NCBI RefSeq assembly: GCF_010692395.1
Contig: NZ_JAAHHS010000028.1
Coordinates: 1 to 48,811 of the forward strand
DNA from: Moorena sp. SIO3H5
GTDB lineage: Bacteria > Cyanobacteriota > Cyanobacteriia > Cyanobacteriales > Coleofasciculaceae
Length of the DNA stretch: 48,811 nt
Reading direction: 5' to 3'
Shown here in pieces: positions 1 to 8,373 of this stretch. A program made the translations under genes and the position numbers. Each line of letters opens with the position of its first letter. Position 1 is the first letter of the stretch. The notes under the pieces were generated by a model. The model saw nothing but the letters and a program-made list of their open reading frames with translations, was not told the origin of the DNA and ran no database searches.

Positions 1-1
1 T

Positions 2-616
2 GATGTTTTGCGTATGGGGGCTCTGGTAGAGCAATCTTTTCGACTCAGCCATCAAGCGCTCTTTGAGCGCAATCTCGAGACTGCCCAACATCTTGCCTCT
101 CTTGATAAGCGCATTGATGGCTACTATCACCAAATTGAGATGGAATGTGTCACGCTAATGGCTCTGCAATCTCCCGTTGCCCAAGATTTACGACTGCTGA
201 GTGCCTTTATGCAACTGGTAAGAGACTTAGAGCGCATTGGTGATTATGCTGAAGACCTGGGAGAACTATCAATAAAGCTGTTTCCTTATCCACCCCATCC
301 CTGTATGCCAGAGGTGGAACTGATGTCTCATCATGCCCAAGCGATGCTGGCAACAAGTTTGAAAGCCCTAGCAGATTTAGATGCCATTGCTGGGCAAACG
401 GTCAAAAAGCTGGACGATACAGTAGACGATGCTTATGACCAACTTTATCAAACCTTGGCCAGTCAGCGGGATATCAAGGGTGTTGTTGAACCAATTCTTT
501 TACTAGGACTAGTGATTCGCCATTTAGAACGAATGGCTGACCATGCTACCAATATTGGTCAACGAGTCTCTTATATTGTCACTGGTCAACGTTCAGGAGT
601 TACTCCTGGCCGTTAG
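2..616 (+). CDS. phoU: PhoU-type phosphate signalling protein, 5' truncated
   Basis: PhoU proteins are helical-bundle adaptors that couple the Pst phosphate transporter to the PhoR/SphS sensor kinase and dampen the phosphate-starvation response in the cytoplasm. Two PhoU repeats are visible, each with the family's acidic metal-binding pattern: QLVRDLERIGDYAEDLGE in the first half and LVIRHLERMADHATNIGQ near the C terminus. The frame is open to the left edge (codons for Asp-Val-Leu-Arg-Met-Gly), so the true start lies outside the window and roughly 20 residues are missing. The internal TTG and ATG at positions 8 and 14 are therefore probably not the start. No pst genes are visible on this side. 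Confidence 0.9.
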   Translation, partial: DVLRMGALVEQSFRLSHQALFERNLETAQHLASLDKRIDGYYHQIEMECVTLMALQSPVAQDLRLLSAFMQLVRDLERIGDYAEDLGELSIKLFPYPPHPCMPEVELMSHHAQAMLATSLKALADLDAIAGQTVKKLDDTVDDAYDQLYQTLASQRDIKGVVEPILLLGLVIRHLERMADHATNIGQRVSYIVTGQRSGVTPGR

Positions 617-625
617 GTTCACGAC

Positions 626-732
626 TATAGCAATCTGATCTGAGTTTTTACATACCATAACAAACCAAGAGGGCAACAATGGGTAAGAATTTGCTCCCCT
701 TGCTTGTTGACGTTGCAATTAGGATTGCTATA
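626..732. repeat. Short inverted-repeat-bounded segment
   Basis: The 10-bp arms TATAGCAATC (626-635) and GATTGCTATA (723-732) are exact reverse complements and bound a 107-bp non-coding segment just after phoU. The same TATAGCAATC-like end recurs at other intergenic sites here, for example near 21707 and 40003. A small non-autonomous element or interspersed repeat is likely, but this is inferred from the arms only. Confidence 0.4.
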
Positions 733-938
733 TCATAGCCTAGCCAAATAATATGCTAGCCCTAAACATAAAAGCCTTCTTCTTAACCTGACTATTACCA
801 AAGCCTTACCTCCCCTTCAACCTCAACCGGTATGATCTAGACCGCACAGACAGCTATTGCTCCGTTGCTTCAAAAGATTGGTATCGTGCGTCACTACAAT
901 CGAATATTTTTATCGAAAAGCTAGCTCCCCTGAGCACA
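733..938. other. Intergenic stretch upstream of first porin
   Basis: No gene is visible. From about 790 the sequence is recognisably similar to the stretch upstream of the second porin (2850-2970), so it is the distal part of the duplicated unit. No clear terminator or operator was recognised. Confidence 0.4.
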
Positions 939-1064
939 AAAAAAATGATATGCTACTTCAGAGTTGTCCTATAACTAACGAATTTTGGTGGTTGTAGGAA
1001 AAAGATGCGGACTGCGTTGAGTCCAATAGTGTCGTCTATTAGGTGTGAGGTTGATTGACAACTT
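939..1064 (+). promoter_or_regulatory. Conserved leader of porin copy 1
   Basis: This block is nearly identical to 2972-3098 upstream of the second porin. Shared words include GATATGCTA, GAGTTGTCCTATAACTAACG, TGCGGACTGCGTTGAGTCCA and GGTGTGAGGTTGATTGACAA. The conservation is as strong as in the adjacent coding region, so it probably carries the promoter and 5' untranslated leader. CGGACTGCGTTGAGTCC can fold into a small hairpin. The exact promoter is not assigned. Confidence 0.5.
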
Positions 1065-2759
1065 ATGTCAACAGTTTTTTGGAATACTATCAAGTATAGT
1101 CCCGCTTTGCTAGGGGCTTCGCTGCTGGTCGCTAACAGTGCCTATGGTGCTCCCAGCCTTGAGGAATCTTCTACTGAAACTCAAGTGGCTCCACAAGAGC
1201 TAACGGTTGCTCAGGCGACCAGTGAGTCTAACTCGGAAATCCTACAACAAATCAATATCTACAACAACGAGGGCACGAATGTAAATTCGATCGACCAGGT
1301 CACCAGTGTTTCCCAACTGCGGGACGTATCTCCTGGTGACTGGGCTTATGAAGCTCTGCGCTCTCTGGTAGAACGCTATGGCTGTATTGCTGGTTATCCT
1401 AACCGCACATTCCGTGGAAACCGGGCAACTACCCGTTATGAATTTGCAGCTGGTTTGAATGCTTGCTTGAACCAGATTGAGCGGTTAATTGCGGCGAGCA
1501 CCGCTGATTTTATTACCAGGGAAGACTTGGAAACCCTGCAACGGCTGATTCAAGAGTTTGAAGCCGAATTGGCTACCCTAGGGGCAAGGGTGGATAACCT
1601 AGAAGGTCGAGTAGCGTTCCTAGAAGACCATCAGTTCTCTACCACCACCAAACTAAAAGGGGAGGTTCTGTTTACCTTCGCTGGTGCCTTTGGGGAAGAA
1701 CAAGCTGATGGTAGTGGGGATGATATTGATGAAAACATTACCTTCAGCAACCGGGTACGTTTGAACTTCGATACCAGCTTCACCGGTAAAGACCGGTTGA
1801 GAACTCGTTTGCAGGCAGGAAACTTTACAAGTCTCGCTGGTGTGACTGGTACCGACATGGCTCGCTTGGGTCATGATGCCGGTGGTGGCAACGATGTTGA
1901 GATTAATGACTTGTACTACCGTTTCCCCATTGGTAAGAAATTCAGGGGTTATGTGGGAACCACTGGCCTGGACTTGGATAACATTTTCAACCCGACCAAC
2001 CCCTTCCTGGCAAGCAGTGGCAGTGGTGCCTTATCCCGGTTTAACCGCCGTAACCCCCTAACCCTTCGCGGAGCAGAGGGAGCTGGTGCCGGTTTCAGCT
2101 ATAAATTTAGTAATGCGGTGAAACTATCAGTACTTTATTTGGCTGATGATGGTGATGCGCCTAATCCTGGCGAGGGCTTAGGATTGTTCAATGGTTCCTA
2201 TAGTGCTGGTGCTGAACTGGCTATCTCCCCCATTGATAACTTGGATTTATCTTTGATCTACGTCCGTAGCCACCAACGAGAAGGGGATATCAATCTTTCC
2301 GGTAGCACTGGTAGTTCCCTGGCTAAGCGCCCCTTCGGCAACGCCGTGCCTACCTCAGCTAATCGCTTTGGAGCACAAGCCAGTCTTCGCCTGAGCTCAC
2401 AAATTCACCTAGGCGGTTGGTTTGGTTATATTGATGCGATCGCTGAAGATGATAATGGTACGGTGGAAGAAGGTGACAATGCTGACATTGTCACTTGGGC
2501 AGCTAACCTGTCTTTCGTGGATTTAGGCAAAGAGGGAGCTGTGTTTAGTATTGCCGGGGGTATGCCACCTAAGGCTACGGAAATTGATGGGGGTGACGAA
2601 GATGAGGATACGTCCTACCTGATTGAGGCACAGTACAAATTCCCGATTAGCAAGAACATCCTGATTACTCCAGGAGCCTACGTGATTTTCAATCCTAATC
2701 ACGATGATGACAATGATACGATTTGGGTTGGAGCGATCCGTACCACCTTTAAGTTCTAG
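1065..2759 (+). CDS. SLH-domain OprB-type outer-membrane porin, copy 1
   Basis: This is a cyanobacterial outer-membrane porin of the SLH plus carbohydrate-selective/iron-uptake porin (OprB-like) family, which lets small solutes and ions diffuse across the outer membrane while its SLH domain anchors to the cell wall. Visible parts: a signal peptide in residues 1-29, a low-complexity linker, one SLH domain at about 84-140 (VSPGDWAYEALRSLVERYG, then GYPNRTFRG and RATTRYEFAAGLN), a coiled-coil segment at about 152-188, and a long beta-barrel region ending in Phe (TTFKF), as expected for BAM-inserted proteins. The 564-residue length is typical. It is followed by a close tandem paralogue with 2,034 bp between start codons. 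The substrate cannot be read from sequence. Confidence 0.88.
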   Translation: MSTVFWNTIKYSPALLGASLLVANSAYGAPSLEESSTETQVAPQELTVAQATSESNSEILQQINIYNNEGTNVNSIDQVTSVSQLRDVSPGDWAYEALRSLVERYGCIAGYPNRTFRGNRATTRYEFAAGLNACLNQIERLIAASTADFITREDLETLQRLIQEFEAELATLGARVDNLEGRVAFLEDHQFSTTTKLKGEVLFTFAGAFGEEQADGSGDDIDENITFSNRVRLNFDTSFTGKDRLRTRLQAGNFTSLAGVTGTDMARLGHDAGGGNDVEINDLYYRFPIGKKFRGYVGTTGLDLDNIFNPTNPFLASSGSGALSRFNRRNPLTLRGAEGAGAGFSYKFSNAVKLSVLYLADDGDAPNPGEGLGLFNGSYSAGAELAISPIDNLDLSLIYVRSHQREGDINLSGSTGSSLAKRPFGNAVPTSANRFGAQASLRLSSQIHLGGWFGYIDAIAEDDNGTVEEGDNADIVTWAANLSFVDLGKEGAVFSIAGGMPPKATEIDGGDEDEDTSYLIEAQYKFPISKNILITPGAYVIFNPNHDDDNDTIWVGAIRTTFKF

Positions 2760-2971
2760 GTAAAAATTCTAAGTAAAAATTATAAGGTTTGCTATCAGCT
2801 ATCAGTTGTAAGTTATCAGCTGATAGCTGACTAGTTTAGGAGAAAGCTTTACTTGCCCTTCAACCTCACCCCTATAATCGCACTTCGCACAGACCCCATT
2901 GCTCTGTTGGTTAGTTCAACTGCTATCGTAAGTGACTAAAATCGAGGATGAGTATCTTTCTCGAAAAATCA
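2760..2971. other. Spacer between tandem porins
   Basis: It contains an imperfect palindromic stretch built on CAGCTATCAGTTG/CAGCTGATAGCTG words (about 2793-2830), a frequent intergenic repeat style in this genome, and then sequence homologous to the region upstream of copy 1. The palindrome could act as a terminator for copy 1, but no T-run follows it clearly. Confidence 0.4.
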
Positions 2972-3098
2972 CAAAAAAATGATATGCTAATCCAGAGTTG
3001 TCCTATAACTAACGAATTTTAGTGGTTGTAGGAAAAACTTGCGGACTGCGTTGAGTCCAAGAGTGTTGTCTACTAGGTGTGAGGTTGATTGACAACTG
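2972..3098 (+). promoter_or_regulatory. Conserved leader of porin copy 2
   Basis: It is a near-identical copy of 939-1064, including TTGTCCTATAACTAACG and the GCGGACTGCGTTGAGTCC hairpin. Both porins should therefore share the same transcription and leader control, unless point changes have altered it. Confidence 0.5.
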
Positions 3099-4790
3099 AT
3101 GTCAACAGTTTTTTGGAATACGATCAAATATAGTCCAGCTTTGCTAGGGGCTTCGCTGCTGGTGGCTAACAGTGCCTATGGTGCTCCCAGCCTTGAGGAA
3201 TCTTCTACTGAAACTCAAGTGGCTCCACAAGAGCTAACCGTTGCTCAGGCGACCAGTGAGTCTAACTCGGAAGTTCTACAACAAATCAATATCTACAACA
3301 ACGAAGGCACAAATGTAGATGAGCTAGACCAGGTCACCAGTGTTTCTCAACTGCGGGATGTATCTCCTGGTGACTGGGCCTATGAAGCTTTGCGCTCTCT
3401 GGTAGAACGGTATGGTTGTATTGCTGGTTATCCTAACCGCACATTCCGTGGAAACCGGGCAACTACTCGTTATGAGTTTGCAGCTGGTTTGAATGCTTGC
3501 TTGAACCAAATTGAGCGGTTAATTGCGGCTAGCACGGCAGATTTTATTACCCGGGAAGACCTGGAAACCCTGCAACGGCTGATTCAGGAGTTTGAAGCAG
3601 AATTGGCTACCCTAGGGGCACGGGTGGATAACTTAGAAGGTCGAGTAGCTTTCCTAGAAGACCATCAGTTCTCTACCACCACCAAACTAAAAGGGGAGGT
3701 GATCTTTACCTTCGCTGGTGCCTTTGGAGAAGAACAAGCTGATGGTAGTGGGGATGGCATTGATGAAAACATTACCTTCAGCAACCGGGTACGTTTGAAC
3801 TTAAATACCAGCTTCACCGGGAAAGACCGGTTGAGAATTCGTTTGGAGGCAGGAAACTTTACTCAACTCAGTGATGTGACCGGTACCGACATGGCTCGCT
3901 TGGGTCATGATGCGGATAGTGGCAACGATGTTGAAATTCCTGACGTGTTCTACCGTTTCCCCATTGGTACAAAAACCACGGCTTATGTGGGAACATCTGG
4001 GCTGGCCTTGGATGACCCTTTTGACCCGACGAACCCCTTCCTGGAAAGCAGTGGCACTGGTGGCTTATCGCGGTTTGTCCGCCGCAACCCCGTAACCCTT
4101 CGCGGACCAGAGGGGGCTGGTGCCGGTTTAACCTATGAATTTAGTGATGCGGTGAATCTATCACTACTTTATCTAGCTGATGATGGCGATGCGCCTAGTC
4201 CTGCCCAAGGAGATGGATTGTTCAATGGTGCCTATAGCGCTGGCGCTCAATTGGGGATTTCCCCCATTGATAACTTGGAGATATCTTTGACCTACGTCCG
4301 TAGCTACCAGCCAGGAGAGGATGTGAATCTTTCCGGTAGCACTGGTAGTGACTTGGCCAAGCAACCCTTTGGGGAGACGGCTACCTCTGCTAATCGCTTT
4401 GGAGCACAAGCTAGTCTTCGCCTGAACTCACAAATTCACCTAGGCGGTTGGTTTGGTTATGTTGATGCTCAAGCAGAAGATGATAATGGTGCGGTGGAAG
4501 AAGGTGACAATGCTGAAATCTTAACTTGGTCAGCTAACCTGTCTTTCCTAGATTTAGGCAAAGAGGGAGCTGTGCTGAGTTTTGCGGGAGGTGTGCCACC
4601 TAAGGCTACCGACATTGATGGTGCTGATGAAGATGATGATACTTCTTACCTGATTGAGGCACAGTACAAATTCCCGATTAGCCAGAACATCACGATTACT
4701 CCAGGAGCCTACGTGATTTTTAATCCTAATCACGATGATGACAATGATACGATTTGGGTTGGAGCGATCCGTACCACCTTTAGATTCTAG
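3099..4790 (+). CDS. SLH-domain OprB-type outer-membrane porin, copy 2
   Basis: This 563-residue tandem paralogue of the preceding porin has the same order: signal peptide (1-29), SLH domain (about 84-140), coiled coil and beta barrel, ending in TTFRF. The first roughly 250 residues are almost identical to copy 1, while the barrel middle differs more (for example TTAYVGTSGLALDD against RGYVGTTGLDLDN). This pattern fits recent duplication with gene conversion at the 5' end, or selection for different pore loops. The start codon and leader are conserved between copies, which supports the chosen start. Confidence 0.88.
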   Translation: MSTVFWNTIKYSPALLGASLLVANSAYGAPSLEESSTETQVAPQELTVAQATSESNSEVLQQINIYNNEGTNVDELDQVTSVSQLRDVSPGDWAYEALRSLVERYGCIAGYPNRTFRGNRATTRYEFAAGLNACLNQIERLIAASTADFITREDLETLQRLIQEFEAELATLGARVDNLEGRVAFLEDHQFSTTTKLKGEVIFTFAGAFGEEQADGSGDGIDENITFSNRVRLNLNTSFTGKDRLRIRLEAGNFTQLSDVTGTDMARLGHDADSGNDVEIPDVFYRFPIGTKTTAYVGTSGLALDDPFDPTNPFLESSGTGGLSRFVRRNPVTLRGPEGAGAGLTYEFSDAVNLSLLYLADDGDAPSPAQGDGLFNGAYSAGAQLGISPIDNLEISLTYVRSYQPGEDVNLSGSTGSDLAKQPFGETATSANRFGAQASLRLNSQIHLGGWFGYVDAQAEDDNGAVEEGDNAEILTWSANLSFLDLGKEGAVLSFAGGVPPKATDIDGADEDDDTSYLIEAQYKFPISQNITITPGAYVIFNPNHDDDNDTIWVGAIRTTFRF

Positions 4791-4852
4791 GGTTTTAATT
4801 CTAGGTGTTGCTATCAGCTATTAGCTGTTAGTTATCTGCAGATAGTGCGTCG

Positions 4853-4924
4853 GGTGCGTTAGGGACCTGCTACCCATCATTTTCACCGTCGTCAGGGTTG
4901 GGATAGCTTGTCCCGTAACGCACC
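4853..4924. terminator. Inverted repeat after porin 2
   Basis: GGTGCGTTAGGGAC (4853-4866) pairs with GTCCCGTAACGCACC (4910-4924), with one unpaired base. It lies between the end of porin 2 and the IS607-type element. It may be a terminator or part of an interspersed repeat; there is no clear T-tract on either strand. Confidence 0.4.
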
Positions 4925-5003
4925 ACCAGCTCTAAAAGCCATCTTGCTTTAGTAAAAATTATCCCGACTTCTCTTGGAGGTGCAACATTTAACCTATCTA
5001 AAC

Positions 5004-6308
5004 CTACTCAGTAGCAGGAATGACCTGTATAGCACCAGGAGAAAACCTGGTGGTTGTTGCCGACAAGGCACGAATCATTATGTTTCGTGCGCCATTCCAG
5101 TCCCTTGGTAACGAAAAATCACATTTTGGACATTGGAATTTTTTATTTCCACCTAGTTTTTCATGGATATGTCCACAACTTGGACAAGTTTTACTGGTGT
5201 AAGACTCATTAACCAAGACTACCTTTACATCACTACGTTCTGCCATCTGAACTAAGTGTTGACGAAATCTGTAATGACTCCAGGTAAGCAGATTACGAGC
5301 TGTTTTCTTGTTTAATTTCCTAGCTGACTTTACTACCATTGCAGAAGTCGTAAACGTTGGCAAAAATATCAGTTTGTAGTTATTAACAAGAAAAGAGGCT
5401 GATTTATTATGGCAATCTTTAATTAAATCTTGGATTTTTTGGCGTAATCGATGGGCAGCTTTTCTCATTGCTGCGCTTTGGCGCACGCTTCGCGAACGTC
5501 TCTGGCGTTTGGCCGAGCTTAAGTCAATGCGACTCATCAGCTGATCTAGTTGATAACAAAGTCTCTGAATTCTGCCAATATCACCATAACCTATTTCTAC
5601 ATAAGTTTCACCATCAAAACCGGTAATAAATGTTCTAACGCCTGGGTCTAAAGCTATTACTTTATTCTCTTCTGTAGGGATAGGTTCAATATATTCTGGA
5701 AAAATCCCGTACCATTTACCTTTAATCCATACTAACTGAGTTCCATATATGCATTCTTCAGGGAAACCTTGAGGTGAACGATAACACAAGCCTTTTACTT
5801 TTGTTGGGTACCAGCATTTTTTTTTAAAGTCTCCTGCTTTAAATTTAATAACTTGGCTTGTTTCTCGACAAGATTTAAATTTAACAGAACCCTGATTGGC
5901 TTTTGCTTGCTTGAAACTATCAATTGCATCGGCTACTGCTTCTTGTAATTGATGACCTGGAAGTTGTTTTACCCAATCTGCTCTATCAACTTTTCTCGCT
6001 AGTTTTTGTAAATCATAAGCACTACCTTGATAACCATTTTTAAGCATGGCTACTGACCAATTATAGATCCAACGATAAGCATTAAGCCAAGTTTTCCAAA
6101 CTTTATGGAGTTCTTTAGACGGAAACACCCTGATCTTTGAGACACTGTTGGGTGTCAACTTCACCGTCTGATTCCGAGGTTTTTTCTTGTACCGCTTTCG
6201 TGACTTGTTTTTGGTATTTTCGGAGTCCGTAAAGCCTAGCAGAGAAACAGTGGAGGATGGACAAGATATCTTCGACGAGTTCTTGCTCTGGGGATAATTT
6301 ACGTTCAT
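5004..6308 (-). CDS. tnpB: IS607-type TnpB RNA-guided nuclease
   Basis: TnpB proteins are RuvC-type nucleases guided by an omega RNA made from the element's end; they are the ancestors of Cas12. The RuvC triad is complete: Asp in VIALDPGVRTF (codon 5646-5648), Glu in VVLVNESYTS, and Asp in LPRDWNGARN. A zinc ribbon CPSCGH...CPKC lies between the last two. The frame is open far upstream across tnpA; the first in-frame ATG that gives a sensible length (434 residues) is at 6308, inside tnpA. The family homology begins later, near the basic run RKRYKKKPRNQTVKLTPNS (about 6200), so the start is uncertain and translation may be coupled to tnpA. About 5470-5514 carries an inserted genome repeat read as protein (AKRQRRSRSVRQSAAMRKA). 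Confidence 0.75.
   Translation of the reverse strand: MNVNYPQSKNSSKISCPSSTVSLLGFTDSENTKNKSRKRYKKKPRNQTVKLTPNSVSKIRVFPSKELHKVWKTWLNAYRWIYNWSVAMLKNGYQGSAYDLQKLARKVDRADWVKQLPGHQLQEAVADAIDSFKQAKANQGSVKFKSCRETSQVIKFKAGDFKKKCWYPTKVKGLCYRSPQGFPEECIYGTQLVWIKGKWYGIFPEYIEPIPTEENKVIALDPGVRTFITGFDGETYVEIGYGDIGRIQRLCYQLDQLMSRIDLSSAKRQRRSRSVRQSAAMRKAAHRLRQKIQDLIKDCHNKSASFLVNNYKLIFLPTFTTSAMVVKSARKLNKKTARNLLTWSHYRFRQHLVQMAERSDVKVVLVNESYTSKTCPSCGHIHEKLGGNKKFQCPKCDFSLPRDWNGARNIMIRALSATTTRFSPGAIQVIPATE
5470..5514. repeat. Interspersed GC-rich repeat inside tnpB (IS607)
   Basis: The GC-rich stretch contains GCGCACGCTTCGCGAACG and CTGGCGTTTGGCC, resembling repeats found in four genes of this window. It stays in frame and encodes the basic stretch between the RuvC I Asp and the bridge region of TnpB. 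Confidence 0.5.
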
Positions 6309-6744
6309 TGAGAACCAAGAGTTTAACTCCACTTTTTTGGCACAACCATTCAAGTAACGGAAATCCAAATCGGACTGCTCTATCTGGGTATGCAATGACA
6401 AATGCCGAGATATCAGAGCTGTATATTCGTTCCAATATTTTGATAAACTTTCGCCGTTTAAAATTGAGTCCCGATCCAACTTCTGAAATAACTTCAGCGT
6501 TTGGGTATTTTGACCGTAAAAATTCAGCTTGTCTATCAAGGTCGTCTCGTTGGGAATGTGTAGAGACTCTTGCATAAGCGACAATGGGCTTACTCTGCGG
6601 GTCTTGTCCTTGAACACAAAACCTTCTTTGATTCCCTTGAGTCCTGATGCTGTCAAGTCTTCCGTCTTTATCCCATCTCCTGAGTGTTGTAATGGAGACA
6701 CCGTAATATTCGGCTGCCTCTTTTGGGGTGACATATTTTTTCAT
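6115..6744 (-). CDS. tnpA: IS607-type serine recombinase TnpA
   Basis: This 209-residue transposase has a MerR-like helix-turn-helix at its N terminus (YVTPKEAAEYYGVSITTLRRW, residues about 4-24) followed by a small serine-recombinase domain. The catalytic serine is Ser61 in YARVSTHSQRDDLDRQ, and the arginine-containing DRAVRFGF motif is present. This domain order, with DNA binding first, is specific to IS607. The gene overlaps the upstream part of the tnpB frame by up to about 190 bp. A perfect 14-bp palindrome sits just upstream and could be its operator or end structure. Confidence 0.85.
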   Translation of the reverse strand: MKKYVTPKEAAEYYGVSITTLRRWDKDGRLDSIRTQGNQRRFCVQGQDPQSKPIVAYARVSTHSQRDDLDRQAEFLRSKYPNAEVISEVGSGLNFKRRKFIKILERIYSSDISAFVIAYPDRAVRFGFPLLEWLCQKSGVKLLVLNERKLSPEQELVEDILSILHCFSARLYGLRKYQKQVTKAVQEKTSESDGEVDTQQCLKDQGVSV

Positions 6745-6753
6745 AACGGCTTA

Positions 6754-6789
6754 ACCTTTACAAATCTATAATAGCAGATTTGTAAAGGT
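6754..6789. promoter_or_regulatory. 14-bp perfect palindrome upstream of tnpA
   Basis: ACCTTTACAAATCT (6754-6767) and AGATTTGTAAAGGT (6776-6789) are exact reverse complements with an 8-bp AT-rich spacer. It lies 10 bp upstream of the tnpA ATG. Read on the minus strand it contains TATTAT/TATAGA words that could serve as a -10 box. A MerR-type HTH in TnpA makes self-binding plausible, but this is inference. Confidence 0.55.
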
Positions 6790-6897
6790 ATGACGAGGTT
6801 TGATAAGATTAAATGCTAATAGTTACACCTCGGGGTTTTTGTGTTTCAGTATCAAAATGCTAATATTTACCCAAGACTGAGGTAACAGGTGCTCTCT

Positions 6898-7488
6898 ATG
6901 AATGTCATAAAAATAGGGTCATTTCTATCATTGGGCATTATATTCGCACTAACTGGTAATCGGGTTAGCGCCCTGCCTGGTCAGAGGACTGATCAAGTTG
7001 CTGCATGGATTAACGGTCACCCCACTCTACGACCTGGTATTGGAGATGGCTTAGTAGTTCGCAAAAGTGATACGGCTGGGGAACGATTTACTTTTCAAGC
7101 CACTGTCTTGCCTCCTGGTAGCATCTCTTATCCAAAAGACCGGAGTACAATTCGCAGTGAACGCATTGCTATCCATGACCAAGTTAATGGGGTAACCATC
7201 GAACGCCTGGAGGAATCCCTGCGCACTGTCTATGGCCCACAGATTTATCGGGATTACAATAGCGCTGAGTTTGTATACACCTATCCTTCTCCAGAAATCT
7301 TAGAGTTATCACGGCGACAAAACCTACCACTGTGGTCAGCTGAGCAGGGTCAACTCTTGTTAGGAGAACAATACGCTTATTGGATAGAAATAACTAAAAA
7401 TGATAGCGGTAAGGCTTTCAATGGGCAACTTACGGTTTTCCTAAAAGAGGATTTAGGGAAACTAGAAACAGAATTGCGGGGACGGTAG
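6898..7488 (+). CDS. Secreted hypothetical protein
   Basis: No specific family is recognised. The protein (196 residues from the ATG at 6898, or 199 from a GTG at 6889) begins with a signal-peptide-like segment (hydrophobic SFLSLGIIFALTG, then RVSALPG), so it is likely periplasmic or outer-membrane associated. The mature part is beta-rich and resembles small cyanobacterial conserved proteins of unknown function. GAGG at 6880-6883 fits a ribosome-binding site for the ATG better. It stands alone downstream of the IS607-type element. Confidence 0.65.
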   Translation: MNVIKIGSFLSLGIIFALTGNRVSALPGQRTDQVAAWINGHPTLRPGIGDGLVVRKSDTAGERFTFQATVLPPGSISYPKDRSTIRSERIAIHDQVNGVTIERLEESLRTVYGPQIYRDYNSAEFVYTYPSPEILELSRRQNLPLWSAEQGQLLLGEQYAYWIEITKNDSGKAFNGQLTVFLKEDLGKLETELRGR

Positions 7489-7891
7489 GTGAGTATTAAT
7501 AAGAAGGGAGTAGGGAGTAGGGAGTAGGGAGTAGGGAGTAGGGAGTTTGGGGGGCAAGATTACTATAAGAACCCCATCTTTTATATATATATTTATTTGG
7601 CATTCCTTGATTCAGCAACACCCGATCTTTGCCTATAACCGCCTCAAGCTTAGCGGCGCGAGCAGCACCTGTCGGGAAAAAGGGCACTATTCGCGATCGC
7701 GTCCGCTAGAGCACCCTAGTTAGGAAGAGATGGGATGATGCAGCCAAGGTGCATCCACACCATAATCTTAAGATGCGTTTGCCCTGTGGATATGGCTCTT
7801 GCGAAAATACGGTCGCTCAATTCTAATTGGTCAGTTACACTAATCATTTTTTGCTTAAGATCGAGGAATAAGCCAATACAACGGTTTATTT
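7489..7891. other. Intergenic region with heptamer repeat
   Basis: It holds six copies of the heptamer GGGAGTA (about 7506-7546), an AT-rich TATATATATAT tract (about 7582-7592), and a GCGATCGCG site near 7693. No gene or RNA was recognised. Open frames across it have repeat-derived composition and no homology I recognise. Confidence 0.5.
7506..7546. repeat. Heptamer tandem repeat GGGAGTA
   Basis: There are about six head-to-tail copies of a 7-bp unit. Heptanucleotide tandem repeats (STRRs) are a known feature of filamentous cyanobacterial genomes. Confidence 0.85.
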
Positions 7892-8194
7892 CTAACTAGG
7901 GTTTTCTGAAGTTGGATTAAATAATTCCCACAATCCAACAAACCCGACAAAAAACGTATAAATGCCATAGGTTATAGGATTTTTATCACAACTGTCAGCT
8001 TTAAAACCAGCGATTACACCTTCAATTAAATGGGAGATTAAAATGAAACTTCCTAGCCACAAGGCATAATAGAGGTTACTTGGTAGAGAGCCATGGGTTA
8101 ACTGTAAATAAGTATACCAAATTTCTAGACCTAAAGCGCAAGTAATTAAAATAGTAGATGTTATTTTAATTAGATCAAATAATTGCTTTTTCAT
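7892..8194 (-). CDS. Small membrane hypothetical protein
   Basis: This 100-residue protein has three predicted membrane segments: about 10-28 (TSTILITCALGLEIWYTYL), 41-62 (YALWLGSFILISHLIEGVIAG) and 75-92 (YGIYTFFVGFVGLWELF). Family and function are not recognised. It lies downstream of the microviridin genes on the same strand, about 180 bp past the last ligase, so co-transcription is possible but there is no functional link in the sequence. Confidence 0.6.
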   Translation of the reverse strand: MKKQLFDLIKITSTILITCALGLEIWYTYLQLTHGSLPSNLYYALWLGSFILISHLIEGVIAGFKADSCDKNPITYGIYTFFVGFVGLWELFNPTSENPS

Positions 8195-8373
8195 GCTCAG
8201 ATTATCCTGCTTTTAAACCCAGACTATAAACTATTTTACCTATGTTACTCTGATATAGACTCCCCATCCTCTAATTAAAGTAGGGTGGGCAAAGTTCAAT
8301 TATATAAAATACTCAAAACAACCAAACTCCTTTTGCCCACCCTACAAGCTAGTGCTATTAAAAAAAATTAGTA

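Larger units (their letters stand above)
5004..6789 (-). mobile_element. IS607-type transposon (TnpA serine recombinase + TnpB)
   Basis: A serine-recombinase tnpA and an overlapping tnpB are transcribed in the same direction, which is the hallmark arrangement of IS607. The left limit given is the tnpB stop; the right limit is the outer edge of a palindrome just upstream of tnpA. True ends cannot be fixed because IS607 elements have no inverted repeats or long target duplications. Both genes appear intact, so the element may be active or recently acquired. Confidence 0.7.

Noticed and set aside
7496..7687. Minus-strand frame across the heptamer array after the secreted protein gene
   Set aside because: It is made largely of GGGAGTA repeats read as SLLPTPYSLLPS; repeat-derived with no start signal or homology.
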